Positions 11,267-19,717 of a stretch of 23,379 nt of DNA are shown here, in pieces. The stretch comes from Jimgerdemannia flammicorona (lineage: Eukaryota > Mucoromycota > Endogonomycetes > Endogonales > Endogonaceae). Each line of letters opens with the position of its first letter. Position 1 is the stretch's first letter. The stretch spans positions 1 through 23,379 of the forward strand of contig RBNI01001264.1 in the NCBI GenBank assembly GCA_003990745.1. The letters are read 5' to 3'. The notes under the pieces are model-generated. The model did no database searches and was not told where the DNA came from. It saw only the letters and a list, made by a program, of their open reading frames with translations. Position numbers and translations under genes: made by a program.

Positions 11267-11274
11267 TATTTATA
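11267..11274 (-). promoter_or_regulatory. TATA box 2 (TATAAATA) in 3' LTR
   Basis: The minus strand reads AGTATAAATACC followed by a run of nine C. It lies about 190 nt downstream of the LTR ORF stop and about 480 nt before the LTR's 3' edge. It is the better candidate for the promoter of the full-length gag-pol RNA, which would put the LTR ORF in U3. The box is kept in the other LTR (19520-19527). Confidence 0.5.
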
Positions 11275-11464
11275 CTAGTGAGGGGCTATCTGGACTATGC
11301 TAGATATGGATGTAGCACTAAGTGCCTTGCTGAGTCGGAATGCAGTCATGTAGTACAATAGTGATCTGACATGTCAAGAGATCATCTGACTGCTGAGTCA
11401 GTTTACAGTCACGTCATACAAGGCTAATCTAACTATACTATGACTGCTACGCTATTTATAGGTT

Positions 11465-12562
11465 TTAGGCACTGTCTGGATAGTCTTCGATGACATCACC
11501 ATTGATGACATCATCTCTAATGAAGTAGTCGTCTAGGAAGAGTGGTTCGCGGATTACTTCTCCTTGTTGGCTGAGGTAATAATACATTGGAACTTCATCT
11601 CCGTCCTACAGGATAGCATCATCCATCTCGTATGCTGGATAAGGTGTTGGGGGGCGAAGAAGTGGTGCATTGTCTTCATTTTCATTGGAATCGCTGTCTG
11701 CGTACCTCCTGTAGGTTACAGCACTATGAGTCGTGGAGTTATAGTATGCTGGTGGCTGTGGTTCATGTTACTCATATTCGGGTGGTGGAGTTGTTGGTTT
11801 ACTCTCAAGGGTTGTCTGGAGGTACAGGTTGTGTTCTCCAGTCTCTTCATTGTAGTTGAAGTAATCGGGGGTAAATGCAGATTGGTATTCGTGCCAGTGG
11901 TCATTGTCCCAATAAGTCTCGTATGTAGTTATGAACTGTTGTAAGTTCATCGGCAAGGTTGGCAGTGTGATCAGGGTTGGTAGAGATCCTTGGCTTGAGG
12001 TCATGTCGGCATCAGAAGGATCATTATCTTCTGCTTCATCTTTGTCAAAGTTGATTATATCGTAAATATCCTTTATGGCATATCCAACTTGGGGCATTTG
12101 CAGGATATGGTCATCAGGGTGCGGGAAGGCTCTGTCTGTAGTTTCAACATACTCAAGATACTTGTGGTTGAGTTCTTGTATCATGTCGTTGATTTGGCCA
12201 TAGGACAGGGTAGCAATCATTTCGCTGGTAGTAACTCGGAGGCGGGGAATAAAGGTGCTGTACTCATAGAAGAGTTCTCGGTGTTTGCGGGTGATGAGTT
12301 TCTGGTGTTGAGACATCTGGGTAATGTCTGTATCATGGTGGTGTTCAACCATGTCTTCTAGGAGGCAGCCAATCTGGTAGTAGCTTGAGATTTGTCTGAT
12401 CTGGTGAGCCTTGTTAAGCATGTTCAGGGCATTCCATCGGGCTTCTACAAAATAGAGGGGTGCTTGGCTGTAGATATTCATGAGGGGCAGAGGGGGTGTG
12501 GCTCGGTTGACAATAGCATTCCAAATGTCAGCGCAGATGCGGTTGTAGATCTCGGTGGTCAT
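11465..12562 (-). pseudogene. LTR-borne ORF, unknown protein (365 codons), copy in 3' LTR
   Basis: The frame runs from ATG 12562 to TAA 11465-11467, all inside the LTR. In this copy the first 264 codons are unbroken. The frame is then hit by TAA at 11768 (the other LTR has TGA there, so the ancestor was probably CGA, Arg) and by TAG near 11604 (Trp in the other LTR). The N-terminal part is helical-looking and polar (ATLSYGQINDMIQELNHKY); the C-terminal part is acidic and Pro/Tyr-rich. PPxY-type motifs PPEY (just before codon 265) and PPAY (about ten residues after) are present; PPxY binds WW domains of Nedd4/Rsp5 ubiquitin ligases in known proteins. I see no signal peptide or membrane segment. 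A TATA box lies about 70 nt upstream. I do not recognise the family; it is neither Gag nor Env. Confidence 0.7.
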
Positions 12563-12630
12563 GTTTGTGTGTTTGGAAGTTGTGGTTGTTATTTATTTTG
12601 GTTCTCTGTTTCGATGTGTCTCGGGGCTAG

Positions 12631-12640
12631 GTATATATGC
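12631..12640 (-). promoter_or_regulatory. TATA box 1 upstream of the LTR ORF (3' LTR)
   Basis: The minus strand reads GCATATATAC, about 70 nt before the LTR ORF ATG at 12562, a normal spacing for a short leader. It is identical in the other LTR at 20884-20893. It suggests that the LTR ORF has its own promoter in U3. Confidence 0.5.
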
Positions 12641-12818
12641 ATTTGTTCTGGATTGGTAAGATTCCATTTGTATGAATCTTGTGTTCCGTGACTTGGTATT
12701 GACTCAGCTTTGTGCGCTGTGACTTCTGTTTGACTCAGCTTCGTGATCTTGCAGGTGATTTCCAGATTTGTTTGGAGATCGCATGTGATTTCTGTGGCTT
12801 AGAGGTTGTGCGCTTACA

Positions 12819-12832
12819 ACTCTCCCCTTCTT
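12819..12832 (-). other. Polypurine tract of gypsy element
   Basis: The minus strand AAGAAGGGGAGAGT directly abuts the 3' LTR start (TGTAAG at 12818). This is the expected primer for plus-strand DNA synthesis, and its position confirms the element's orientation. Confidence 0.85.
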
Positions 12833-12965
12833 AGCTTTCGACGTCCTCGTCAGGGCCTTCTAATTTTGTTTTGTCTTGCTGAGTTCTTGATTAGGTTCAT
12901 GATAATTATAGTATTCGAGGGAGTAGTATATGTTGTATACTGATAGGTGTTGGAGTATTCGGATT
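12833..12965 (-). other. Short 3' untranslated stretch of gypsy element
   Basis: About 130 bp lie between the pol stop codon (12966-12968) and the polypurine tract. Nothing else is recognised here. Confidence 0.6.
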
Positions 12966-13160
12966 TCAGTTGTTCAAGGAATCATATTCCTGAACTAAGT
13001 CAGTAGCATTCTGGAGATTGGTCTTGGGTTCCCATATTGTATCATAGATTGGATAACCTTTCCATTTAATGAGATACTCGGGGTGGTTCTGGTGGCCACA
13101 TTTGTTGAGGATTTGTTCAACTTTGTATTCTTCCTGGTCATTAATAATGACAGGTACAGG
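12966..13160 (-). pseudogene. Chromodomain at the C-terminus of gypsy Pol
   Basis: The last ~60 codons of pol read YKVEQILNKCGHQNHPEYL, then LIKWKGYPIYDTIWEP and ending TDLVQEYDSL. This is the chromodomain pattern (aromatic Y/W/W-type positions, IKWKGY, WEP). In chromoviruses this domain follows the integrase and is thought to steer integration through methylated histone H3 or other chromatin marks. The segment 12966-13268 is unbroken and includes the end of the integrase GPY/F-like region (IHPVFNVQRLKRY). It closes the polyprotein with a stop at 12966-12968. Confidence 0.9.
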
Positions 13161-14290
13161 TGGTTTTGTAGTTCGGTTCAGGAATAGTTCATCATCATTG
13201 TCATTATATCGCTTGAGACGTTGGACATTGAAGACTGGGTGAATCTTAATAGTGTCTGGTAGCACCAATTTGTAGGAGGTCAGAGAGACTTGTGAAATGA
13301 CTTCAAATGGTCCAATGAACTTGCTGTTCAGCTTTGTAGATAGTCTGTGCTTGAGGTTGTCAACTTGGTATCCTCGGATGTCTAATAGAACTTTTTCTCC
13401 AATCTCGAAGGTTTCTTCTCGGCGATGTTGGTTAATATACTGTGACTGTTATTCTTGAGCTCATGATAAGTTCTCAATTGCGATCTGGCTTAGATTACAC
13501 ATTCAGAGTAAGAATTCTTCAACAGCTTCAACTGTAGAGGGTTCTTCAGTGGTTCAGATGAGTGTCAGAGGAGTGTTTGGGTTTTGTCCAGTATTGGCGA
13601 AGAATGGAGTCATTCCAAGAGAGGCTTGCTTGCTGTTGTTATAGGCAAACTCAACTGCAGTGAGCTGTTCATGCCAATCATCTTGTCTGTAGGAGACATA
13701 GTTTCTTAGCATTTGTTCCAGGGTTCAGTTTATTCTTTCAGTTTGGCCATCAGTTTCAGGGTGAAAGGCTGTAGATAGTGCAAGTTTCGTTCCAAGGTAT
13801 GCATGGAGGGCTTTCCAAAAATGGCTGGTGAATTTCGGGTCTCGGTCACTAACAATGATCTTAGGAAGACCATGATAGTGGAAGATATTGTCAAACAAGA
13901 GTATAGCTATGTCTGGTGCTGTTGCAGTGGTGGTGATTGGTACAAAGTGAGCTTGTTTGCTGAGATAGTCCACAAAGACAACAATTACATCTTTCCCGTT
14001 CTTGGTTCGGGGTAGTTGTACAATGAAGTCCATAGAGACTTGTTCCCAATTAGCGGATGGTACTGGGATAGGGTGGAGTAGACCAGGTTTTGCTAGTGTT
14101 GAAGACTTATTCCATTGGCAGGTATCACAGGAAGTGATGTAGGTCTTTAGCTGATCTGCCATGTGGGGCCAATAGAAGTTTCAGGAGATAACTTCATAGC
14201 ATTTATCAAATCCTAAATGTCCAGCTGTAGAGGCATCATGACATTCGAATAAGATAGTCCTTCAGAGGTCTCAGTTGTTTGGAACATACA
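13161..14290 (-). pseudogene. Gypsy integrase, decayed
   Basis: In order on the minus strand: a zinc-binding HHCC region (ECHDASTAGHLG near 14240, SCDTCQ near 14120), a DDE core with Asp in MDFIVQLP, Asp in IVSDRDPKF and Glu in TDGQTERIN, then a GPF-type region (KFIGPFEVISQVS near 13300). The catalytic triad is intact in 13725-14162. Downstream the frame has stops: TAA/TGA after ERIN, LTLI, FLL, and in LS*AQE*QSQ, where CGA and CAA codons have become TGA and TAA. The enzyme would process and join element ends to host DNA. It is in the same frame as the chromodomain. Confidence 0.88.
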
Positions 14291-14378
14291 ATCTGTCCTT
14301 ATAGTAGATAGCATTGTCCTTGAGTTGGTATTGATTGTACCGGGTATACTTGTCAGCATCATCACTGTTCAGGATTTC

Positions 14379-14982
14379 TCAGAGTACTTGAGCTTCTTTA
14401 TCATCAGCACATGCTGCGATAATTTGTTCCATGATGGAGTTTGTAACCAGGGTGAGAGTTTGGATGACTTCTTCAATAGGTGGTCTGGAGATTGCATCAG
14501 CAACAATGTTTTCCTTGCCAGGGCGGTACTGGATTTCATAGTCAAAGTTGGTGAGGACTTTCATCCATCTGGCTTGCTTTCGAGAAGGTCTTGATGTTGA
14601 CTAATGACTTGTGGTCAGTCAATATGGTGAAGTGTACTCCTTCTAGGTATGATCACCATTTGATCAGAGTGTCTACGATGGCTAACATTTCCTTCTCATG
14701 AGTTGCATAGTTGATTTCGGCATTGTTGAACTTGCGGGAGTGATAGGCCACAGGGTGTCCTTCTTGCATGAGTACTGCTCCAAGAGCTAGGTCAGAGGCA
14801 TCAGTGGTAACTTCATATGGTAGGGCAGGATTTGCCACTTGAAGTACTGGAGTGGTTATCAAGGCATCTTTCAATGCTTGAAAGGCGGTATCTTGTTCGG
14901 GTCCCCAATTTGCAAGGTTGTTGAAGTCTTTTTCTTGTTTCATGGTCCAGGATTGTTCTTCTTTCTTGTGGTGCTTGGTCAT
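14379..14982 (-). pseudogene. Gypsy RNase H domain and linker, decayed
   Basis: The minus strand 14653-14982 reads VTTDASDLALGAVLMQEG, AYHSRKFNNAEINYATHEKE and MLAIVDTLIKW, the canonical Ty3/gypsy RNase H core. A TGA then replaces the expected Arg (LIKW*SYLEG), and TDHKSL follows. A frameshift sits near 14583, after which the frame continues RKQARWMKVLTNFDYEIQYRPGKEN (14379-14600), the usual tail of the domain. Its role is to degrade template RNA during reverse transcription. The DAS and YATHEKE motifs survive, but the frame is broken twice. Confidence 0.88.
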
Positions 14983-15760
14983 TTGGGTAAGGGCAGTGGC
15001 GATTTTGGTGAAGTTGGCAACAAATCATCTGTAATAGTTTGCTAATCCTAGGAATGACTGGAGGTCTTTCAGCTTCTTGGGCCGGGGCCAATCTTTGATT
15101 GTAGAAATTTTGCTTGGGTCCACTTTGATTCTATTTGGTGTGACAATGTGTCCAAGGAATTGAATTTCTTTCAGGAGAAATTTGCACTTGCTGAGTTTTG
15201 CGAAGAGTCTGTTTTCTCAGAGTTTCAGTAGTACTAGTTCAAGGTGTTCGAGATGTTCCTCCAGGGTTTTGCTGAAGACTAGGATGTCATCAATATAGAC
15301 AACAATGAATTTGTCCAGATATGGGTGCAGGATGGTGTTCATCAGTGTTTGGAAGATTGCTGGAGCATAGTTAAACCAAAAGGCATAACCAGGAACTCAA
15401 AATGTCCATAGCGAGTTCAGAAGGCTGTCTTGTAGATGTCTTCTTCTTTTATGGCGATTTGCTAGTAACCATTTCACAGGTCAAAAGAGCTCATGAATTG
15501 TGGGTTGGTAAGTCTATCGAATATTTCATCAATTCTGGGTAATGGGCAACAGTTCTTGATAGTCTGTTTGTTGAGGTCATGATAATCAATGCACATTCTC
15601 AGGTCTCCTCCTTTCTTGACAACAAAGAGGACTGGTGCACCATAAGGTGATATACTGGGTCTGATAAATTCTTATTCTAAGAGTTCGTCAATTTCTTTCT
15701 TGAGTGCATTGATTTCTCTCGGAGACATGTGGTAGATTGACTTGAAGGCTGGCTTGGCAT
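14983..15760 (-). pseudogene. Gypsy reverse transcriptase, decayed
   Basis: The minus strand reads [40 protein letters not shown], then MPFGLT near 15380, VYIDDILVF (catalytic YIDD intact, near 15300), LGHIVT, and LGLANYYR near 15030. Damage: TAA for a Gln before EF; SFDL*NGY*QI and [11 protein letters not shown], where TGA sits at the usual Arg; KL*ENR; YYR*F; and a 1-nt loss near 15370 in MPFGLT-NAPAIF that shifts the frame. RT also shows DYHDLN for the usual DYRDLN, consistent with CGT to CAT. Its role is to copy element RNA to DNA from the tRNA primer. Confidence 0.92.
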
Positions 15761-16560
15761 CTGGAATGGTCTTGATAGCATGGTCTACTGCTTGTTTGGG
15801 AGGTAGGCCTTTTGGGAGTTTCTTCAGGAATATATCTCGGAATTTCTGCAGTAGTGGTCTGACACGACTGTCAACTTTGGAAAAGTCTTCTTCAGAGTTC
15901 TCGGGTTCTCCTTTGGATGGACGGATGGAGATAGCAAAGAGAGGGCATTTTTTGGCCAATTTCTTGAGTTGTAGCTTGTTAATGTGGGTGATCTTTGGTC
16001 CAGGGTCACTAGAATTGAGTGGGTCCTTTTCGCCTTGCAGTTTGAAGTTGTGGCGTCCTTTTTTGATGGTCAGAGAATGGTTTACCCAATTGATCATGGG
16101 GTTCTCTTGTTTCAACCATGGAGTTCCAAGGATGATTTCATTGTCCAGGAGTGGTACAATTTGAAGGGTAACATGTACTCGATAGTCACCAATTTGGAAG
16201 GGTAGATTGCGGACTTCCTTGCTAATGACATGTGAGGTTCCATCAGCTGTGGCAACTGCTTGAGTTTGTTGTACTGGAGAGGTGAAGACCTTGAGTCTGT
16301 TGGCTGTTTCTTCATTGATGAAGTTGCCTGAGGCACCACTGTCTATCATAATCTCGACAGGTACTCGATTGACAAAAGCTTTAAGTATAAGCAGTTTGTC
16401 TAATCCAATGGTGGTGATTTCAGTTATAGGAGCTTTCCTTCTATTGGTTCTTCTTTGAGCCAGTTCATTGACACAAGAGAAGCAATCATCAATCATTCGG
16501 GAAGAGTACATTCCAATGCCATGGGGGCATCAGCCACTTGGTACATATCCATCTTCGATT
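15761..16560 (-). pseudogene. Gypsy aspartic protease and RT N-terminal linker
   Basis: The longest unbroken piece of pol is 15672-16511, 279 codons. The retropepsin active site is IMIDSGASGNFIN (near 16335-16355; DSG in place of the commoner DTG), followed by VPLLDNEIILGTPWL, the flap/ILG region typical of gypsy proteases. It then runs into the RT linker (LPKGLPPKQAVDHAIK, YHMSPREINALKKEI). A TGA just before the unbroken part (PSG*CPHGIG, near 16531) and a TAA at its end make it a fragment. The frame is continuous with the dUTPase and Gag, with no programmed frameshift site needed. The enzyme would cleave the polyprotein. Confidence 0.87.
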
Positions 16561-16604
16561 TTCTTGTAGAATTGTTCTTCTTTGTTCATGGTAGGTTGGA
16601 CTGG

Positions 16605-17010
16605 GGCCTTGTTTGATGAACCAAATCCTTTGGATCCTCAGATGGTGGGCAGTAGTTCAGGGACTTCCTTGACTGTCAGGTTTGACTCGATTTTCTCAAA
16701 TAGGATCTGGGCAATACAGAAGCCTATAGGGATCTTGAAGGGTGTCCAACTATGGTTTCGGATGAGGACAATAATTTCGCCTGTATAATCTTCGTCAATG
16801 ACTCCTCCTTCTACTGAGAGTCCTTTCAATGCTAGGCTGCTGCAACAGCATATTCTTCCAACATGTCCTTCAGGGATTTGAATACTGATTTCTGTGTAGA
16901 CTTGCTTGACTTCTCGGTTGGAAACTGTAGCTTCTTCGGCTGCATACAGGTCATATCCAGCTGCTTTTTGACTTCCTTTGGTCAGGGCTTTGGCAGTTTG
17001 TCTTAACTTA
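16605..17010 (-). pseudogene. dUTPase domain within gypsy gag-pol (trimeric type)
   Basis: All five motifs of trimeric dUTPases are present in order on the minus strand: motif 1 KAAGYDLYAAEE (near 16950); motif 2 PEGHVGRICCCSSLALKG (near 16850), canonically GRIAPRSGLA; motif 3 GVIDEDYTGEI (near 16790), with the catalytic Asp and Tyr; motif 4 PIGFCIAQILF (near 16710), canonically GDRIAQLI; motif 5 *GSKGFGSS (near 16630), canonically RGxxGFGS. At three conserved Arg positions this copy has TGC, TGT and TGA, each one C-to-T step from CGC, CGT and CGA, so it is inactivated. The enzyme hydrolyses dUTP to dUMP and limits uracil in new DNA. It sits in frame between the zinc knuckle and protease, the place it holds in betaretroviruses. 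Confidence 0.88.
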
Positions 17011-17089
17011 ACAAAGTCTAGGGTTCTGGTAGTCAGATTGTTGAGGTGGTGCAGAGTGGTAACAGTTGCTCGTGTTGCTGTTCAGGCTT

Positions 17090-17160
17090 TTCGGTTAGGG
17101 CAGGCACTGGCCATGTATTCTGTCTTTCAGCAATAGAAGCATGCTCCACTTCTTCTAAGT
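17090..17160 (-). pseudogene. CCHC zinc knuckle of Gag nucleocapsid, mutated
   Basis: The minus strand reads CFYC*KTEYMASACPN, matching C-x2-C-x4-H-x4-C except that the His position is Tyr (TAC, one C-to-T step from CAC) and a TGA follows the second Cys. The knuckle binds genomic RNA in retroelement nucleocapsids. It lies in frame between Gag and dUTPase. Confidence 0.8.
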
Positions 17161-19253
17161 TCATTCCTTTCACCTTCGGTGAGTTTCTTGAAGATACTCA
17201 GCTGGGTGGGTTCATGATTTCTGGGTGTCCACGAAGTGGATATTGAGGGAGCTCAGGATGCTTCATGCTTGGGTTCTTCTTCCTTGGTCCAAGTCTTTTT
17301 GTTAAATTGTCTTTGGGGCAGAATGGGTCCAGCTGTTAGGATCCGCTTGACCATAGTCTTGATTCTTGCTAGGCACCATTATTGATGGTCACAACCAACT
17401 AGGCATCCTTGTTCTCAGATTTTTCTAGTAAGCCATTCAGGCAGAGCATCAAATAAATGGTCTGCTCTTGTACCATTTCGTGCTTTGTCATTGGCAATAT
17501 ATCCTAGGCCAACAGTGTTCAGGAGTGACTCGAGTTTTGTACAGAAGGTTTCGAATTCCTCCTTGCCATATACATCGAATTTGAGGTTGCGGAGTTTTAC
17601 TCGGGATTCAGTGATCATGGTTTCGCTGTGATATTGAGCAATCATGAGTTGTTTAAGTCCAGGGGCTGCAGGATGGACTCCATATCCTGGGGCATTGTTT
17701 GCTGTATTCTGAGCAACTACTGCAGGTCGGGTGTCCCATGTGAGGGGTTTTTCAGGAAGGGTTCACCACCATTCTTCGGCAGGTCCTCGGAAGAATGTAA
17801 CAACTCAGCGGACATAGGCTGTAGTGGTAGCAAAGAGTTGTTCCAGAGTGTGGTCTTGATTGTTTGTCAGAACATGGTCAGCAACTCGTTCATTGGTCCA
17901 TTGATTGGCTTCGAAGTTGGTGTCAACTACACTAATGAAGCTTTGGACTTCTTGTGCAGTACCATTGAAGGTAGGTAGACTCAGATTTTTTGTAGGTCGA
18001 GTCTGTTCGGCTAAGGCAGTAATGGTTGCTGCCATTATAGCTACCTGGGCTGTGAGGTCTAGAATCTGTTGGTTTGCTATGTTGTTTACTGGAGGCGGTT
18101 GGACTGCTGGTAGTGGTGTTACTGGTACTACTTGAGGTACTGGTGCAGAGTGTGATGGAGTTCCTTGGGTCTGTGTAAGTTGCTGGAGTAGTAGTTGTGG
18201 ATCTGGAGTAAGGGCTTGATAGATAGCTATCTGTTGCTGTGTAGGTGTGTTCTGTCCTGATAGAGGTTTGTCTCTTTCGGCGGTGTATCCGGGATCGAAT
18301 TCACTGAGATACTCCTCCTCCTCTTTGGTTTGGTCCTCATGTAATTGGGTTTGCTCGGCATCAAAGTAGACAGAATCAGTTGTATATCTGATTTCAGATA
18401 GACTTAATTCAAAGTCAAGTTCAGATTCAGTATTGGTTTCAGATTCAGGTAGAGCTGTAGCAGGGCCTGCTTCAGGTTCAGGGTCAGGTAATTGATGAAG
18501 GGTTTCTCTTGCTTCTTCCTTAAGAATATGGTGGGCCTTGCTGTTCTGGAATCGGTAGTATAATGCAGTCTTGGTCCTGGTATGGTGAAAGTCAGTAGAG
18601 TTGAGCCACTTAGCTACAGAGGCTTGGGCTTCATGAGGAACTAAGACTAGAAAGACTGCTGCTGGTTGTCCTAGATTGCTCAGGTTTGTGGAGCTAACAA
18701 AACTCTTGTTGAGAAGAGTAAAGAAGGCTTCTATAAGACCTTCTTTGTCTTGACTTGCTGGGTGTAGTGCAAGGAGTTCGGTGAATAGAGTTTCGCCTAT
18801 TTGCTGGTTTAATCGGAGTACTTCTTTCTTTGAATGGAGTTTGTCCCACTTGTTGCAGGTGTGGAGGTCAAATTGTCCTTGTATGTCAGATTCAATTCTC
18901 TCCAGATTGTCAGATGGTTCAGGATAAATTCCAGTTCAGAGGTTGGGCTTTATACTAACTTGTAGGAATTTGCAGAGGGGTTTGTAGCGGGGTGAGGAAG
19001 CATCTTGAAGCGGAATTGGATTGTAAACCGCTGCTACCAAATTGTAAGAGGATTGCTTTTTAGGGTAACCATTACGTAGTTCTGGAAGGGTTTTTTGGAA
19101 GTTCTGGATATTCTGGAAGACCGTTTTCTTATGGTCAAGATCAATTTCATATGGAGTACGTCCTCTATGCTTATTGATTTCAAGATCGGGTTGATGTCTC
19201 AACCAAAGTCCTTTTTTTTGGACTAGTTCTGGATGTTCAGGATTTTCTGTATT
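17161..19253 (-). pseudogene. Gypsy Gag with long N-terminal extension starting inside the LTR
   Basis: One minus-strand frame runs from 19253 (after a TGA at 19254-19256, in the LTR) through the LTR edge and primer-binding site to the zinc knuckle. It is broken by TGA at 18936 and 17805 and by a few later stops. The stretch 18935-17808, 376 codons, is open. The capsid-like region reads NLSLPTFNGTAQEVQSFI, WTNERVADHVL, FFRGPAEEWW and later VYGKEEFETFCTKLESLL, typical of Ty3 Gag. Upstream are about 300 residues of unrecognised sequence with an acidic Glu/Asp stretch and a Pro/Gln-rich stretch (18120-18480). No ATG is present near the N-terminus: the real start is unclear, may have been lost by mutation, and ATG 18035 is probably too far in. 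The extension's function is unknown. Confidence 0.72.
19025..19039 (-). other. Primer-binding site, initiator tRNA-Met-like
   Basis: The minus strand TGGTAGCAGCGGTTT begins three bases after the 5' LTR end (19043). It is complementary to a tRNA 3' end ...CGCTGCTACCA, consistent with an initiator tRNA-Met beginning AGCAGCG. Exact tRNA identity needs the host tRNA set. Confidence 0.7.
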
Positions 19254-19402
19254 TCAGAAAGGTCAAGAAACTAAGACCAGCTTAGTTGAATTGGTGTATT
19301 ACTGCAGACAATACCCAATTAGGAAATTTCGTGATGGGGTTAGGAGTGAGACTTAACAGGGAGCGGGTTTACTTAAGAGTGGTTTGTGGAGTATTAAATA
19401 GA

Positions 19403-19408
19403 TTTATT
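19403..19408 (-). promoter_or_regulatory. Candidate AATAAA in 5' LTR
   Basis: This is the counterpart of 11150-11155, kept in both LTRs. It supports an R region just upstream but is weak evidence on its own. Confidence 0.35.
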
Positions 19409-19519
19409 CTCTATTCATGATATTGCTCTACTAGGAGTAGTTGTGTAGGGATATTGTGGGGAGGTATTCAGGAATGTTCTTGTGTGTTCAAGTCTGGGAT
19501 TCTGAGGTCTGGGGGGGGG

Positions 19520-19527
19520 TATTTATA
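19520..19527 (-). promoter_or_regulatory. TATA box 2 (TATAAATA) in 5' LTR, likely gag-pol promoter
   Basis: The minus strand TATAAATA is followed by nine C. In this LTR it would drive genomic RNA starting near 19490, downstream of the LTR ORF and upstream of the gag frame (19253). Confidence 0.5.
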
Positions 19528-19717
19528 CTAGTGAGGGGCTATCTGGACTATGCTAGATATGGATGTAGCACTAAGTGCCTTGCTGAGTCGGAATGCAGTC
19601 ATGTAGTACAATGGTAATCTGACATGTCAAGAGATCATCTGACTGCTGAGTTAGTTCACAGTCATGTCATACAAGGCTAATCTAACTATACTATGACTGC
19701 TACGCTATTTATAGGTT

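Larger units (their letters stand above)
10790..12818 (-). repeat. 3' LTR of gypsy element (2029 bp)
   Basis: On the minus strand it begins TGTAAGCGCAC at 12818 and ends CTCTTACA at 10790. It is the same length as the other LTR (19043-21071). It contains TATA box 1 (12631-12640), the LTR ORF (12562-11465), TATA box 2 (11267-11274), AATAAA (11150-11155) and the start of the gag frame. In the first 59 bp of plus-strand sequence I count five differences from the other LTR, and in the last 98 bp three; all are transitions. Confidence 0.95.

Noticed and set aside
12089..12691. Plus-strand open frames in the LTR (12089-12361, 12392-12691 and counterparts 20342-20614, 20645-20944)
   Set aside because: They are antisense to the longer LTR ORF, which has an upstream TATA box and an acidic, protein-like composition; the plus-strand frames are shorter and fragmentary.
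12966..19253. Alternative genetic code with TGA read as Arg, since TGA recurs at conserved Arg positions
   Set aside because: CGA still encodes Arg in the same gene (for example in NQHRREETF), TAA/TAG stops and frameshifts also occur, and other Arg codons show matching C-to-T or G-to-A changes. Decay explains it better.
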